DNA of 64,000 bases. Origin: Lysinibacillus sp. JNUCC-52 (lineage in GTDB: Bacteria > Bacillota > Bacilli > Bacillales_A > Planococcaceae). Shown here one piece after another: positions 8,371-16,345 of the stretch. Numbering within the stretch: position 1 is the first letter of the stretch; every line of letters begins with the position of its first letter. The position numbers were made by a program, and so were the translations under genes. A model generated the notes under the pieces. That model worked only from the letters and a program-made list of their open reading frames with translations. It did no database searches and had not been told where the DNA came from. The stretch covers positions 3,504,001 to 3,568,000 of the forward strand of contig NZ_CP065546.1 of assembly GCF_015999545.1 (NCBI RefSeq), in the 5' to 3' direction.

Positions 8371-9510
8371 ATGAAAGTCATAATTTGTCCAGATTCTTAT
8401 AAAGGTACTTTATCTGCATTTGAAGTTGCGAATGCGATGCATGAAGGAATCATGGATGCTGATCAATCGATTGAAACAGTTATTTTACCAGTGGCAGACG
8501 GTGGAGAAGGTACGCTAGAATCCCTTATTGCTTCAACGGGAGGTAAGTATATTTCAGAAAATGTGCTCGATCCGCTAGGCAGAACAATCGAAGCAAAGTT
8601 CGGTGTGCTTGGAGATGATGAAACTTGTGTCATCGAGATGGCACAGGCTTCTGGAATTATGCTGTTGCAGGACAGTGAAAAAAATCCTGAGCTGGCATCA
8701 ACATATGGGACAGGGCAGTTAATAATGGCAGCACTGAATAAAGGGTTTCGAAAATTTATTATTGGAATAGGCGGTAGTGCCACAAACGATGCTGGTATTG
8801 GTTTATTAAAGGCTCTAGGCTTACAGTTTAAAAAAGATGATGGGACATCTATTGCGAATGGCGTGTCAGCATTATTAGATTTAGCATCCATTGATAATAG
8901 TCAGCTCGATGCACGATTGTCTGAAGCAACATTTACAATTGCATGTGATGTAGATAATCCATTGATTGGAGAGCGCGGCGCTACAGCTATTTTTGGCCCG
9001 CAAAAAGGTGTGAAAAAGCATGAAATTACTTATTTTGATAATTGCTTAAAGCAGTTTGCAGATATTGTGGAAAAGCAGTATCACATACGTTTACATGATT
9101 ATAAAGGGGCAGGTGCTGCTGGTGGTGTAGGTGGTGCATTAATTGCCTTTTTAAATGGTACTTTTCATGCAGGCATAGATATTGTTATAGAGGCTGTCCA
9201 GTTAAAAAAACAGTTGAAAGACGCACAAATTGTTCTTACTGGTGAAGGTAAATCAGATCGCCAAACATTACATGGCAAGGCGCCATTGGGGGTGGCAATG
9301 GCTGCAAAAACAACAAACACACAGGCGATGCTATTGTCTGGAGCCATTGATGAGGAGGATAAGTCTATTTTGCTCAATTATTTTGCTGTTGTGGAATCGT
9401 TAGTAGACGAATCGACTACTGTCCAGCAAGCAATGCAAGAGCCTTATCGTTTAATTCGTCTAAAAACGAAAAAAATAATTGAGAATTATGTAAATATGGG
9501 GGATGAGTAA
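8371..9510 (+). CDS. glxK: glycerate kinase (GarK/GlxK family)
   Basis: A 379-residue glycerate kinase of the class I (GarK/GlxK) family: N-terminal MKVIICPDSYKGTLSAFEVA, PVADGGEGTLE (residues about 42-52), IGIGGSATNDAGIG (near 131-145) and a late GEGKSDRQTLHGKAPLGVA. It phosphorylates D-glycerate with ATP, giving 2-phosphoglycerate or 3-phosphoglycerate depending on the enzyme, and so feeds glycolysis. The ATG at 8371 has GTGGGGG before it; an upstream in-frame ATG at 8347 lacks one. The permease gene begins at the very next base after its stop, so the two form an operon. Confidence 0.93.
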   Translation: MKVIICPDSYKGTLSAFEVANAMHEGIMDADQSIETVILPVADGGEGTLESLIASTGGKYISENVLDPLGRTIEAKFGVLGDDETCVIEMAQASGIMLLQDSEKNPELASTYGTGQLIMAALNKGFRKFIIGIGGSATNDAGIGLLKALGLQFKKDDGTSIANGVSALLDLASIDNSQLDARLSEATFTIACDVDNPLIGERGATAIFGPQKGVKKHEITYFDNCLKQFADIVEKQYHIRLHDYKGAGAAGGVGGALIAFLNGTFHAGIDIVIEAVQLKKQLKDAQIVLTGEGKSDRQTLHGKAPLGVAMAAKTTNTQAMLLSGAIDEEDKSILLNYFAVVESLVDESTTVQQAMQEPYRLIRLKTKKIIENYVNMGDE

Positions 9511-10857
9511 ATGTTGTTCGTTATTATTTTAATAGGGGTAATATTTGTTGTAGTCGGAACAGCAAAGCTAAAGCTTCATCCGTTTCTAGCACTATTAATT
9601 AGTGCATTCTTTGTAGGCATTGCTTCTGGAATGCCATTATTAACGGTTGTTGAAAGTATTAATACTGGATTTGGAGGCTTGATGACAAGCATTGGTTTAG
9701 TCATTATAGCAGGAACAATTATCGGACTTATTTTAGAAAAATCAGGGGCTGCCTATCGTATGGCAGAAGTGGTATTGCGAATTGTTGGGCCAAAGCGTCC
9801 GCAATTAGCAATGTCTTTAATCGGCTATATCGTATCCATTCCTGTTTTCTGTGATTCAGGGTTTATTATATTATCGAGTTTACAAAAATCATTAGCAAAG
9901 CGCGCAAATGTTACGATTGCCTCGATGGCTGTAGCTTTGGCTACAGGGCTCTTTGCTACACACGTATTAGTGCCACCAACACCAGGGCCAATAGCAGCGG
10001 CTGGTAATATAGGGGCAGCAGATTATTTAGGAACAGTAATTGTTATTGGATTGTTAGTAGCAATTCCAGCGACTTTTGTAGGCTATTTATGGTCAGTTAA
10101 AGTAGCAACAAAAATTCGTGTGCCTGAAGATGACTTAGAGGCATTGGATTATGAAGAAATCATTAAATCATTTGGTAAAATGCCATCAACGTTTAAATCA
10201 TTTTTACCGATTGTGCTTCCAATTGTGTTAATCGGGCTAGGATCAATCGCAGCATTAGTTGGGGATAGCGAAGCTACGTTTAATATGATTTTACGTTTTT
10301 TAGGATCACCAACAGTTGCTTTATTTTTAGGTGTAGCAGCAGCGATGTTGTTATTACCTGAAATAAGTGAAAAAACGTTAACTGGTTGGATAGGTGATAG
10401 CTTAAAAGAGGCTGCTCCGATTTTATTAATTACTGGAGCGGGTGGTTCTTTTGGAACGGTTATTAAAAATGCTGGCGTTGGTGAAATGTTGCAAGAAATG
10501 GATTTAGGTATGTTTGCATCAGGAAGCCTATTCCTACTTGTACCATTTATCGTAGCGGCTGCGTTAAAAACAGCACAAGGCTCTTCAACAACAGCGTTAG
10601 TTATAACATCTTCTCTAGTAGCTCCAATGCTTATGACGCTTGGTATTGAAGGAGCTGTTCCATTAGCATTGGTGGTAATGGCAATAGGAGCAGGGGCAAT
10701 GACTGTTAGTCATGTAAATGATAGCTTTTTCTGGGTTATTACGCAGTATAGTGGAATGGAAGTGACACAAGCCTACAAAGCCCAAACTGTTGCGACACTA
10801 TTACAGGGGCTTGTAACGATTGTGATTACGATGATTTTGTGGTGGATTTTAGTTTAA
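9511..10857 (+). CDS. GntP family gluconate/glycerate-type permease
   Basis: A 448-residue polytopic protein with about 12 membrane segments and GntP-family signatures: PVFCDSGFIILSSLQKSLAK, HVLVPPTPGPIAAAG and SHVNDSFFWVITQYSGM. The family moves gluconate and related sugar acids with protons. Pairing with glycerate kinase and a CdaR-type regulator makes glycerate a likely substrate here, but gluconate cannot be excluded. The start ATG directly follows the glycerate kinase stop, with GGGGGATGAG serving as ribosome site inside the kinase gene. A terminator follows at 10869. Confidence 0.92.
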   Translation: MLFVIILIGVIFVVVGTAKLKLHPFLALLISAFFVGIASGMPLLTVVESINTGFGGLMTSIGLVIIAGTIIGLILEKSGAAYRMAEVVLRIVGPKRPQLAMSLIGYIVSIPVFCDSGFIILSSLQKSLAKRANVTIASMAVALATGLFATHVLVPPTPGPIAAAGNIGAADYLGTVIVIGLLVAIPATFVGYLWSVKVATKIRVPEDDLEALDYEEIIKSFGKMPSTFKSFLPIVLPIVLIGLGSIAALVGDSEATFNMILRFLGSPTVALFLGVAAAMLLLPEISEKTLTGWIGDSLKEAAPILLITGAGGSFGTVIKNAGVGEMLQEMDLGMFASGSLFLLVPFIVAAALKTAQGSSTTALVITSSLVAPMLMTLGIEGAVPLALVVMAIGAGAMTVSHVNDSFFWVITQYSGMEVTQAYKAQTVATLLQGLVTIVITMILWWILV

Positions 10858-10868
10858 TTTGCTTTAGC

Positions 10869-10901
10869 AGAGAGCGGCCTTCGGGTTCGCTCTCTTTTTT
10901 T
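10869..10901 (+). terminator. rho-independent terminator of the glycerate operon
   Basis: AGAGAGCG at 10869-10876 pairs with CGCTCTCT at 10888-10895, loop GCCTTCGGGTT, then a seven-base T run. Confidence 0.88.
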
Positions 10902-10932
10902 GTATAATAGAAAATAGAAAGGAAGATATGTA

Positions 10933-12108
10933 ATGAAAAAAATATTCGCTGTGCTCCTTTGTATTTTTGTATTAGCAGGTTGTACATCAGCATTAGAAAC
11001 AGAAAAAATACCAGTGGCAGCTGGCCATGAAATGCGTGTGCATTTTTTTGATGTAGGACAGGGCGATTCAATTTTAATTGAGTCACCGAATGGTAAAACG
11101 ATGCTCGTTGATGGAGGTGTGAAAGGGGCTGGGCAACAGGTCGTTTCACATATAAATGAACTTGGTATAGATAAGCTTGATATAGTCGTCGCGACACATC
11201 CAGATGCGGATCATATTGGCGGTTTAATCCCTGTATTGAATTCGATCCCTATTGAACAGTTTTATGATTCTGGGAAAGTACATACATCACAAACGTTTGA
11301 AGAAATGCTATCACTTATTGATACGAAAAATATTCCGTATAATGTGCCGAAAACGGGAGATAGCATTGCTTTTGATGATGAACTAGAAATAAAAGTACTG
11401 AATGCTAACGAAGATGCCTCAGATAATAATGATGCATCGATTGTGCTAAAAGTTACCTATGGAAATATTTCATTTTTATTAACAGGTGACGCAGGTGTAG
11501 CTCTAGAAAAAGAAATGATGCAACAAAATGTGAAGGCGACTATTTTAAAGGCAGGCCATCATGGTTCCAATACAAGTAGCTCTCAAAGCTTTATACAAGC
11601 AGTGCAACCAGAAGTAACTATATTAAGTTATGGTAAAGACAATAAATATGGACACCCACATGCTGAAGTTGTAGAGCGTTTACAGGCGATCGGAAGTAAA
11701 ATTTATGCAACAGCCGAGGCTGGAACAGTTACTGTTTCAACAGATGGGGTAAGCTATAATGTAAGTGCGAAAGAGTGGTCAGGTGCCATTGCTGAAAAAC
11801 CGAGTTTGAAACAAGATGTAGAAATTATTAGCAAGGATTTAATAGAGGAAATAGTCGCTATAAAAAACAATGGTCAAGATACAGTTTCGTTAAAGGATTG
11901 GCAACTTGTATCAATAGAAGGGAATCAAGTTTTTAATTTTCCTAATGTATCATTACAGCCAGGAAAAACGATTTATGTCACTAGCGGAACGACAGCACGT
12001 GAGGGGCAAAATTATTTAAAGTGGACAACAAGACAGATTTGGCTAAATGATGGAGATAGTGCACAATTACTTAATGCGAAAGGGGAAGTTGTAAGTGAAC
12101 TCGACTAA
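10933..12108 (+). CDS. ComEC-like metallo-beta-lactamase-fold lipoprotein with lamin-tail-like C-terminus
   Basis: A 391-residue exported lipoprotein; signal peptide with lipobox LAGC (Cys17). Residues about 33-275 form a ComEC/Rec2-type metallo-beta-lactamase fold: FFDVGQGDSILIESPNGK, metal motif THPDADHIGG (HxDxDH form near 91-100), LLTGDAG and KAGHHGSNTSSS. Residues about 295-391 look like a lamin-tail (LTD) domain, seen on secreted nucleases (EEIVAIKNNGQDTVSLKDWQ). An extracellular, membrane-tethered hydrolase, perhaps a nuclease linked to DNA uptake or scavenging, is inference. It overlaps the DUF3006 gene by 14 bases; the two are commonly paired. Confidence 0.88.
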   Translation: MKKIFAVLLCIFVLAGCTSALETEKIPVAAGHEMRVHFFDVGQGDSILIESPNGKTMLVDGGVKGAGQQVVSHINELGIDKLDIVVATHPDADHIGGLIPVLNSIPIEQFYDSGKVHTSQTFEEMLSLIDTKNIPYNVPKTGDSIAFDDELEIKVLNANEDASDNNDASIVLKVTYGNISFLLTGDAGVALEKEMMQQNVKATILKAGHHGSNTSSSQSFIQAVQPEVTILSYGKDNKYGHPHAEVVERLQAIGSKIYATAEAGTVTVSTDGVSYNVSAKEWSGAIAEKPSLKQDVEIISKDLIEEIVAIKNNGQDTVSLKDWQLVSIEGNQVFNFPNVSLQPGKTIYVTSGTTAREGQNYLKWTTRQIWLNDGDSAQLLNAKGEVVSELD

Positions 12109-12340
12109 ATACACATTAGACCGCATTGAAGATGGCTATGCAATTTTTTTAAAATATCCAGAGGAAGTTGAGCAACTAATTCTACCTATCAACACTGTGA
12201 ATCAATCGTTACAAGCTGGTGATCGCGTCTTAATTAAAGAAATTGATAACACTTACCATATTGACATATTAAAAGAAGAAACAGAGCAAAAGAAGGCCGA
12301 AATGCAAAGTTTAATGGACAAATTACGCCGAAAAAATTGA
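12095..12340 (+). CDS. DUF3006 domain protein
   Basis: An 81-residue protein beginning with a GTG at 12095, overlapping the upstream gene; AGGGGAAG lies in that gene's last codons. The sequence (YTLDRIEDGYAIFLKYPEEV...LQAGDRVLIKEID) matches the small beta-rich DUF3006 family, followed by a charged C-terminal helix (EETEQKKAEMQSLMDKLRRK). DUF3006 genes commonly sit beside ComEC-like metallo-beta-lactamase proteins; function unknown. Its TGA stop directly abuts repeat A copy 1. Confidence 0.85.
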   Translation: MNSTKYTLDRIEDGYAIFLKYPEEVEQLILPINTVNQSLQAGDRVLIKEIDNTYHIDILKEETEQKKAEMQSLMDKLRRKN

Positions 12341-12362
12341 GTGCCAGTCACTCAAACAATTC
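12341..12362 (-). repeat. family A short repeat, copy 1
   Basis: GTGCCAGTCACTCAAACAAT followed by TC, beginning at the first base after the DUF3006 stop codon. It is a variant of the family core TTGTTTGAGTGCCTGACAC read on the minus strand. Confidence 0.75.
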
Positions 12363-12397
12363 TGAATTAAAATGGCGATGCCAGTAGCGCTAACTAA

Positions 12398-12488
12398 GTA
12401 AAAATCCACGGAGAATCCTGCGGGAATACGTGCGCTAGCGGGGGTTGAGGCTTACACTGTGCCCGCGGAAAGCGTAGTGGATTTTTAC
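12398..12488. repeat. family B intergenic hairpin repeat, copy 2
   Basis: A perfect 12-bp terminal inverted repeat (GTAAAAATCCAC at 12398-12409, GTGGATTTTTAC at 12477-12488) encloses CCTGCGGGAATACG and GTGCCCGCGGAAAGCG. The terminal arms are identical to copy 5 at 48885-48996. Confidence 0.85.
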
Positions 12489-12580
12489 GATTTAACTATG
12501 CTAACTATTTTGAAAATATGCTAAAATAAGCGATATGAATGCTTTTTGTTCAAGTAGAAAAGAAGCTAGGAGCTGACACA

Positions 12581-13369
12581 ATGTCAATAAGTACAATTAT
12601 TTTTGATTTGGATGATACGTTGTTATGGGACAAAAAATCTGTAAAAACAGCATTTGAAAAAACATGCGCATACGCAGCAACAATACATACGGTGGATTCA
12701 ACTGAATTAGAGGAGGCAGTGCGCAAAGAAGCACGTGCACTTTATGAAAGCTACGAAACATATGACTATACGGTGTTAATAGGTATTAATCCATTCGAAG
12801 GACTTTGGGGAACATTTGATGATCCAACCGATTCATTTCAAAAGATGAAAGAAATTGTGCCTGGATATCGCTCAGAAGCGTGGACAAAGGGCTTAGCTGC
12901 ACTTGGAATTGACGATGCAAAGTTTGGAGCCGAACTAGGCGAACGTTTTGTAGCAGAACGTAAAGTGTCGCCACTTTTATATGAAGATACTTTTACTGTT
13001 TTAGATGAACTGAAAGGTAAATATCAACTTATATTATTAACGAATGGCGCACCGAGCTTACAAAATTTAAAGTTAGAAATTACACCTGAAATTGCTCCGT
13101 ATTTTGACCATATCATCATTTCTGGTGATTTTGGAAAAGGGAAGCCAGATGCGTCCATCTTTGAGCATGTCATGGAAAAGGCGGGCATTACTGCTGACGA
13201 GGCAATTATGGTTGGCGATAACTTAAATACAGATATTTTAGGTTCATCTAGAGTCGGCATGCGTAATGTTTGGATTAACCGTGAAAACAATGTACCAATA
13301 GGAGCTGTCACGCCAACATATGAGGTAGATTCATTAACAGCCTTTTTAAAACTTGTGAAAGAGCTTTAA
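12581..13369 (+). CDS. HAD-superfamily hydrolase (phosphatase)
   Basis: A 262-residue haloacid-dehalogenase-type hydrolase. Motif I is IIFDLDDTLLWD (nucleophile Asp about 10, second Asp about 12), motif II is LLTNGAP, and motif IV is MVGDNLNTDILGSSRVG. A helical C1 cap lies between I and II, as in YjjG/HDHD-type nucleotidases and phosphatases. Substrate unknown. The ATG at 12581 has AGGAG nine bases upstream; an in-frame ATG at 12539 has no ribosome site. It stands alone between two repeat-rich gaps. Confidence 0.87.
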   Translation: MSISTIIFDLDDTLLWDKKSVKTAFEKTCAYAATIHTVDSTELEEAVRKEARALYESYETYDYTVLIGINPFEGLWGTFDDPTDSFQKMKEIVPGYRSEAWTKGLAALGIDDAKFGAELGERFVAERKVSPLLYEDTFTVLDELKGKYQLILLTNGAPSLQNLKLEITPEIAPYFDHIIISGDFGKGKPDASIFEHVMEKAGITADEAIMVGDNLNTDILGSSRVGMRNVWINRENNVPIGAVTPTYEVDSLTAFLKLVKEL

Positions 13370-13410
13370 TCCTCCTTATGAATTAGTGCAACAAAAAATA
13401 AATATGCATA

Positions 13411-13441
13411 AAAGGACTGATTAATAACTAATCAGTCCTTT
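13411..13441 (+). terminator. hairpin after the HAD gene
   Basis: AAAGGACTGATTA at 13411-13423 pairs perfectly with TAATCAGTCCTTT at 13429-13441. The T run is short, but the stem is strong and directly follows the gene. Confidence 0.65.
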
Positions 13442-13442
13442 C

Positions 13443-13491
13443 AGACTGTAGACAAACTCGAAAAATTTCGAGTTTGCCTACAGTCTTTTTT
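13443..13491 (+). terminator. family C terminator-like hairpin, copy 1
   Basis: A long stem starting AGACTGTAGACAAACTCGAA and closing in CTACAGTCT plus a T run. A closely similar hairpin occurs at 58257-58304, so this looks like a dispersed terminator-shaped repeat. Confidence 0.75.
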
Positions 13492-13522
13492 CATTTTAAA
13501 ATAAAAATAGATGTCTACTGCC

Positions 13523-13654
13523 GTTGATTTCCGCTACGTTCGGGCGCTTTCCGCGGGCACACACGTAAGCCGCAACCCTCGCTAACGCGCGGTTTGTTGC
13601 GTCTTACGTTCTGTGCTTTCCCGCAGGAGTCGCCCGCCCTTCGCTCCAATCAAC
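13523..13654. repeat. family B intergenic hairpin repeat, copy 3 (inverted)
   Basis: The reverse orientation of copies 1 and 2: outer arms GTTGATT/AATCAAC, then GGGCGCTTTCCGCGGGCAC, an inner stem with CCTCGCTAACGCG, and TTCCCGCAGGAGTCGCCCGC. It fills much of the 570-base gene-free stretch between the HAD gene and serA. Confidence 0.85.
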
Positions 13655-13754
13655 TTGATATGAATTGCTAGCAGTCTACTATAATTATGGCAAACCGCTT
13701 CATATGGAGGGGATGCTCGAAGAGTATAGCAAGACGAAAGTAAGAACTCCTAAT

Positions 13755-13873
13755 TGTCGATAAAGCTTAATGAATCGCCGATAGAATGCAGGAAATCGCC
13801 GATAAATTCTCCAGCTACGTTTATAGAGCTTAGGCAATGTGCGCTATCACAGTAGCGTTGCCCTCTATACGTA
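13755..13873. other. short direct repeats and an imperfect palindrome upstream of the serA terminator
   Basis: Three CGATA-containing units about 20-22 bases apart (TGTCGATAAAG, CGCCGATAGA, CGCCGATAAA near 13755, 13776 and 13797) precede an interrupted palindrome at 13816-13873. Its arms include TACGT...ATAGAG...GCAA and TTGC...CTCTAT-ACGTA. No gene is seen here. Confidence 0.4.
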
Positions 13874-13894
13874 GAACATTAACCATAAAATTAC

Positions 13895-13930
13895 AAAAGA
13901 CAACAAGAGTGTAAACTCTAGTTGCTTTTA
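13895..13930 (-). terminator. terminator of serA
   Basis: On the minus strand AAAAGCAACTAGAGT pairs with ACTCTTGTTGTCTTTT with small mismatches. It begins about a dozen bases after the serA stop. Confidence 0.7.
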
Positions 13931-13942
13931 GTAATTTAGTCA

Positions 13943-15550
13943 TTAAAGATCAATTGCTTTCACTTCGTCAATGTTTTCAAGTTGTGAAACGTATGTTAAA
14001 TCTTCTTCCGTAACAATATTATCGACTGTTAGCATCATTACAGCTGTTCCACCAACTTCAGCACGTCCAACTTGCATTGTTGCGATATTAATATCTTTTT
14101 CAGCTAATTTTGTTGCAACGCGACCAATTGCCCCTGGTTTATCTGTGTTTTTAATGTAAAGAAGGTGTCCTTCTGGTACAACGTCTACTACGTAATTTTC
14201 TACTTTTACAATACGTGCGCCAAGGCCATTTAATAATGTACCAGCAACAGTATGTGTTTCAGTAGCCGTTTTTACTTCAACTGTAATTAAGCTTGTGAAG
14301 CCTTTTGCAGTAGTAGTTTTATGTTCGTTAATTTTCATGCCAATACGTTCAGATAAGTAACGAGCATTGACATCATTAACGTGATTGCCATGGTTTTTAG
14401 CTAATAAACCTTTTAGAGCATTAGAAGTTAAAGGACGTACATCATAGTTTGCTACTTCACCTGCATAAGATAGATTAATTTCTTTAACTGGCTCAGCTGT
14501 AATTTGAGATAAGAATGAACCAAGTTTTTCAGCTAATTCAAAGAATGGTTCTACTTGAGCAAGTAGTTCTTTCGGAATTGAAGGCATATTTACTGGGTTT
14601 GTCACTGTACCTGTTTTGTAAAATTTAATAATATCGTTTGATACGTCAACTGCAACAGATTCTTGTGCCTCAATTGTAGATGCACCTAAGTGAGGTGTCG
14701 CAATGACTTGTGGTAAAGTTAATAATTTGTGATCAGTTGCTGGCTCAGAAACGAAAACGTCCAATGCTGCACCTGCTACTTTACCTTCGACGATAGCATC
14801 ATATAAGTCATCCTCATTAATGATACCACCACGAGCACAGTTAATAATACGTACGCCATCTTTCATCATGGCAAACTTTTCTTTGTTAATAAGGTTACGT
14901 GTTTCTGGTAGTAATGGTGTGTGTACTGTAATAAAATCTGCCGCGGCACAAATTTCCTCGACAGTAGATTTCGTAACACCTAGCTCATTGGCGCGTTCAT
15001 CAGTTAAAAATGGATCATACGCCATAATATTCATACGCTGACCTTTTGCACGGTAAGCTACTTCTACACCAATACGTCCGAATCCAACAACTCCAAGCGT
15101 TTTGTTTTTAAGCTCTACTCCTACATATGATTTACGATCCCATTTACCGTTTTTCAATGTATTAAAAGCTTGGGGAATATGACGAGCAAGTGAAGTCATC
15201 ATGGCGATTGTATGTTCAGCGGCAGAGTTTGTGTTACCGTCTGGAGCGTTCACAACGATAATGCCGTGTTCTGTTGCAGCAGCTAGATCAATGTTGTCTA
15301 CACCTACACCAGCACGACCGATTAATTTTAAGCTTTTCGCCGCTTCAATTACTTCACGCGTAACGGTTGTTTGAGAGCGAACTAGTAATACATCTATATC
15401 AGCAATTTTGGCAATTAATTCTTCTGGTGCTAGTCCAGTGTCGATAATAACGTTTAAGTCTAATTCTTTTTCTTGGCGTAATGGAAAAATACCATCTTCA
15501 CTTAGTGGATCAGCGATAAATACGTTAATTGTTTTTGTTGCAGTAGTCAT
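13943..15550 (-). CDS. serA: D-3-phosphoglycerate dehydrogenase
   Basis: A 535-residue SerA of the long type. It has an N-terminal substrate domain ([16 protein letters not shown]), a Rossmann domain with [19 protein letters not shown] (about 150-170), catalytic blocks ([26 protein letters not shown], containing the general-base His), an intervening domain and a C-terminal ACT domain ([20 protein letters not shown], about 457-535). It oxidises 3-phosphoglycerate with NAD, the first step of serine synthesis. The ACT domain suggests possible serine feedback. AGGAG precedes the ATG. Expression is probably governed by the T-box leader upstream, which senses uncharged tRNA. Confidence 0.96.
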   Translation of the reverse strand: MTTATKTINVFIADPLSEDGIFPLRQEKELDLNVIIDTGLAPEELIAKIADIDVLLVRSQTTVTREVIEAAKSLKLIGRAGVGVDNIDLAAATEHGIIVVNAPDGNTNSAAEHTIAMMTSLARHIPQAFNTLKNGKWDRKSYVGVELKNKTLGVVGFGRIGVEVAYRAKGQRMNIMAYDPFLTDERANELGVTKSTVEEICAAADFITVHTPLLPETRNLINKEKFAMMKDGVRIINCARGGIINEDDLYDAIVEGKVAGAALDVFVSEPATDHKLLTLPQVIATPHLGASTIEAQESVAVDVSNDIIKFYKTGTVTNPVNMPSIPKELLAQVEPFFELAEKLGSFLSQITAEPVKEINLSYAGEVANYDVRPLTSNALKGLLAKNHGNHVNDVNARYLSERIGMKINEHKTTTAKGFTSLITVEVKTATETHTVAGTLLNGLGARIVKVENYVVDVVPEGHLLYIKNTDKPGAIGRVATKLAEKDINIATMQVGRAEVGGTAVMMLTVDNIVTEEDLTYVSQLENIDEVKAIDL

Positions 15551-15649
15551 TTGTAATTAGCTCCTTTTAATAAAAAATTAGTAGTGATGTCTAAATGAGT
15601 AGTCCACAGGGGTGATGCTACAGCATGTAAACAATCTTTTTTTCGAAAA

Positions 15650-15945
15650 AATATAAAAGCCTTCCGCGCCTTACGAACACAACTATTGTGTCGTAAGGGG
15701 CGAAAGGCTGAAAAATATAGGTTCGCGGTACCACCCTTAATTACTGCTCGAAAAAAATCGATACAGTCTTAGCTATATGCGTAACGTGCATGTGACGGAC
15801 AGGCTTACTTTTGGATGTTTCGGCATGTCTATTCGGGAGTGGAACTTTATCGTAGAAATCACTGATTTACACCAACCATCAGCTCTCTTTGGATTTTCTT
15901 GCGACTAGCGTGTCTCCGTCGTTATATTTTTGTGTGATTAAATTT
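15650..15945 (-). promoter_or_regulatory. T-box riboswitch leader of serA (probable serine specifier)
   Basis: On the minus strand, the 14-base T-box AGGGTGGTACCGCG lies at 15724-15737. It is followed by a strong terminator stem with a T run (about 15650-15712; CCTTACG...CGTAAGG core). Upstream is a stem-I region with an AGAGAG motif. A specifier-loop candidate TTCCACTCCCG reads UCC (serine) followed by A. Uncharged tRNA would stabilise the antiterminator and allow serA transcription. The T-box is certain by sequence; the serine specifier is inferred from position and from the serA context. Confidence 0.92.
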
Positions 15946-15951
15946 GTTAAC

Positions 15952-15981
15952 ATCATAATCCCTATTGTTCACCTTTGTCAA
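15952..15981 (-). promoter_or_regulatory. promoter of the serA leader
   Basis: Minus-strand TTGACA (15976-15981) and TATGAT (15952-15957) with an 18-base spacer, directly before the T-box leader. Confidence 0.8.
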
Positions 15982-16093
15982 CAATAATTCAAAAAAAGAT
16001 TAAAATCACTCGCTTCAAAAGTCTGAAAACTGCATATAAACGAACGATATATTGAATTACAACTTTTATCGTTCGTCTTTTTGCAGTGGACAT

Positions 16094-16107
16094 TGTAAGC
16101 GCTAACG
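16094..16107 (+). promoter_or_regulatory. candidate cre site
   Basis: TGTAAGCGCTAACG matches the CcpA consensus TGWAANCGNTNWCA except for the last base. It lies about 250 bases upstream of the FAD dehydrogenase start and about 115 bases upstream of the serA promoter. Binding is inferred. Confidence 0.4.
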
Positions 16108-16345
16108 AATGTGTCAAGACAGATAATATAAGGATTAAGCGAGTATAAAATGATAAAAAATTTTTGAGAAATAATTGTCGTACATTCGATTATTTTCCTA
16201 AAACTCTCTTTAATTAAGACGGAATGCGAACATTTCGCTAATGCCATATTTTTGACGAAATTATCAAAAGATAAGGAGGTAAAGCGCCAATAAGAGAAGA
16301 ATGTATGTAAAGAAAGATGGATTTCGATTTTTCGGGGGTGTTGGG

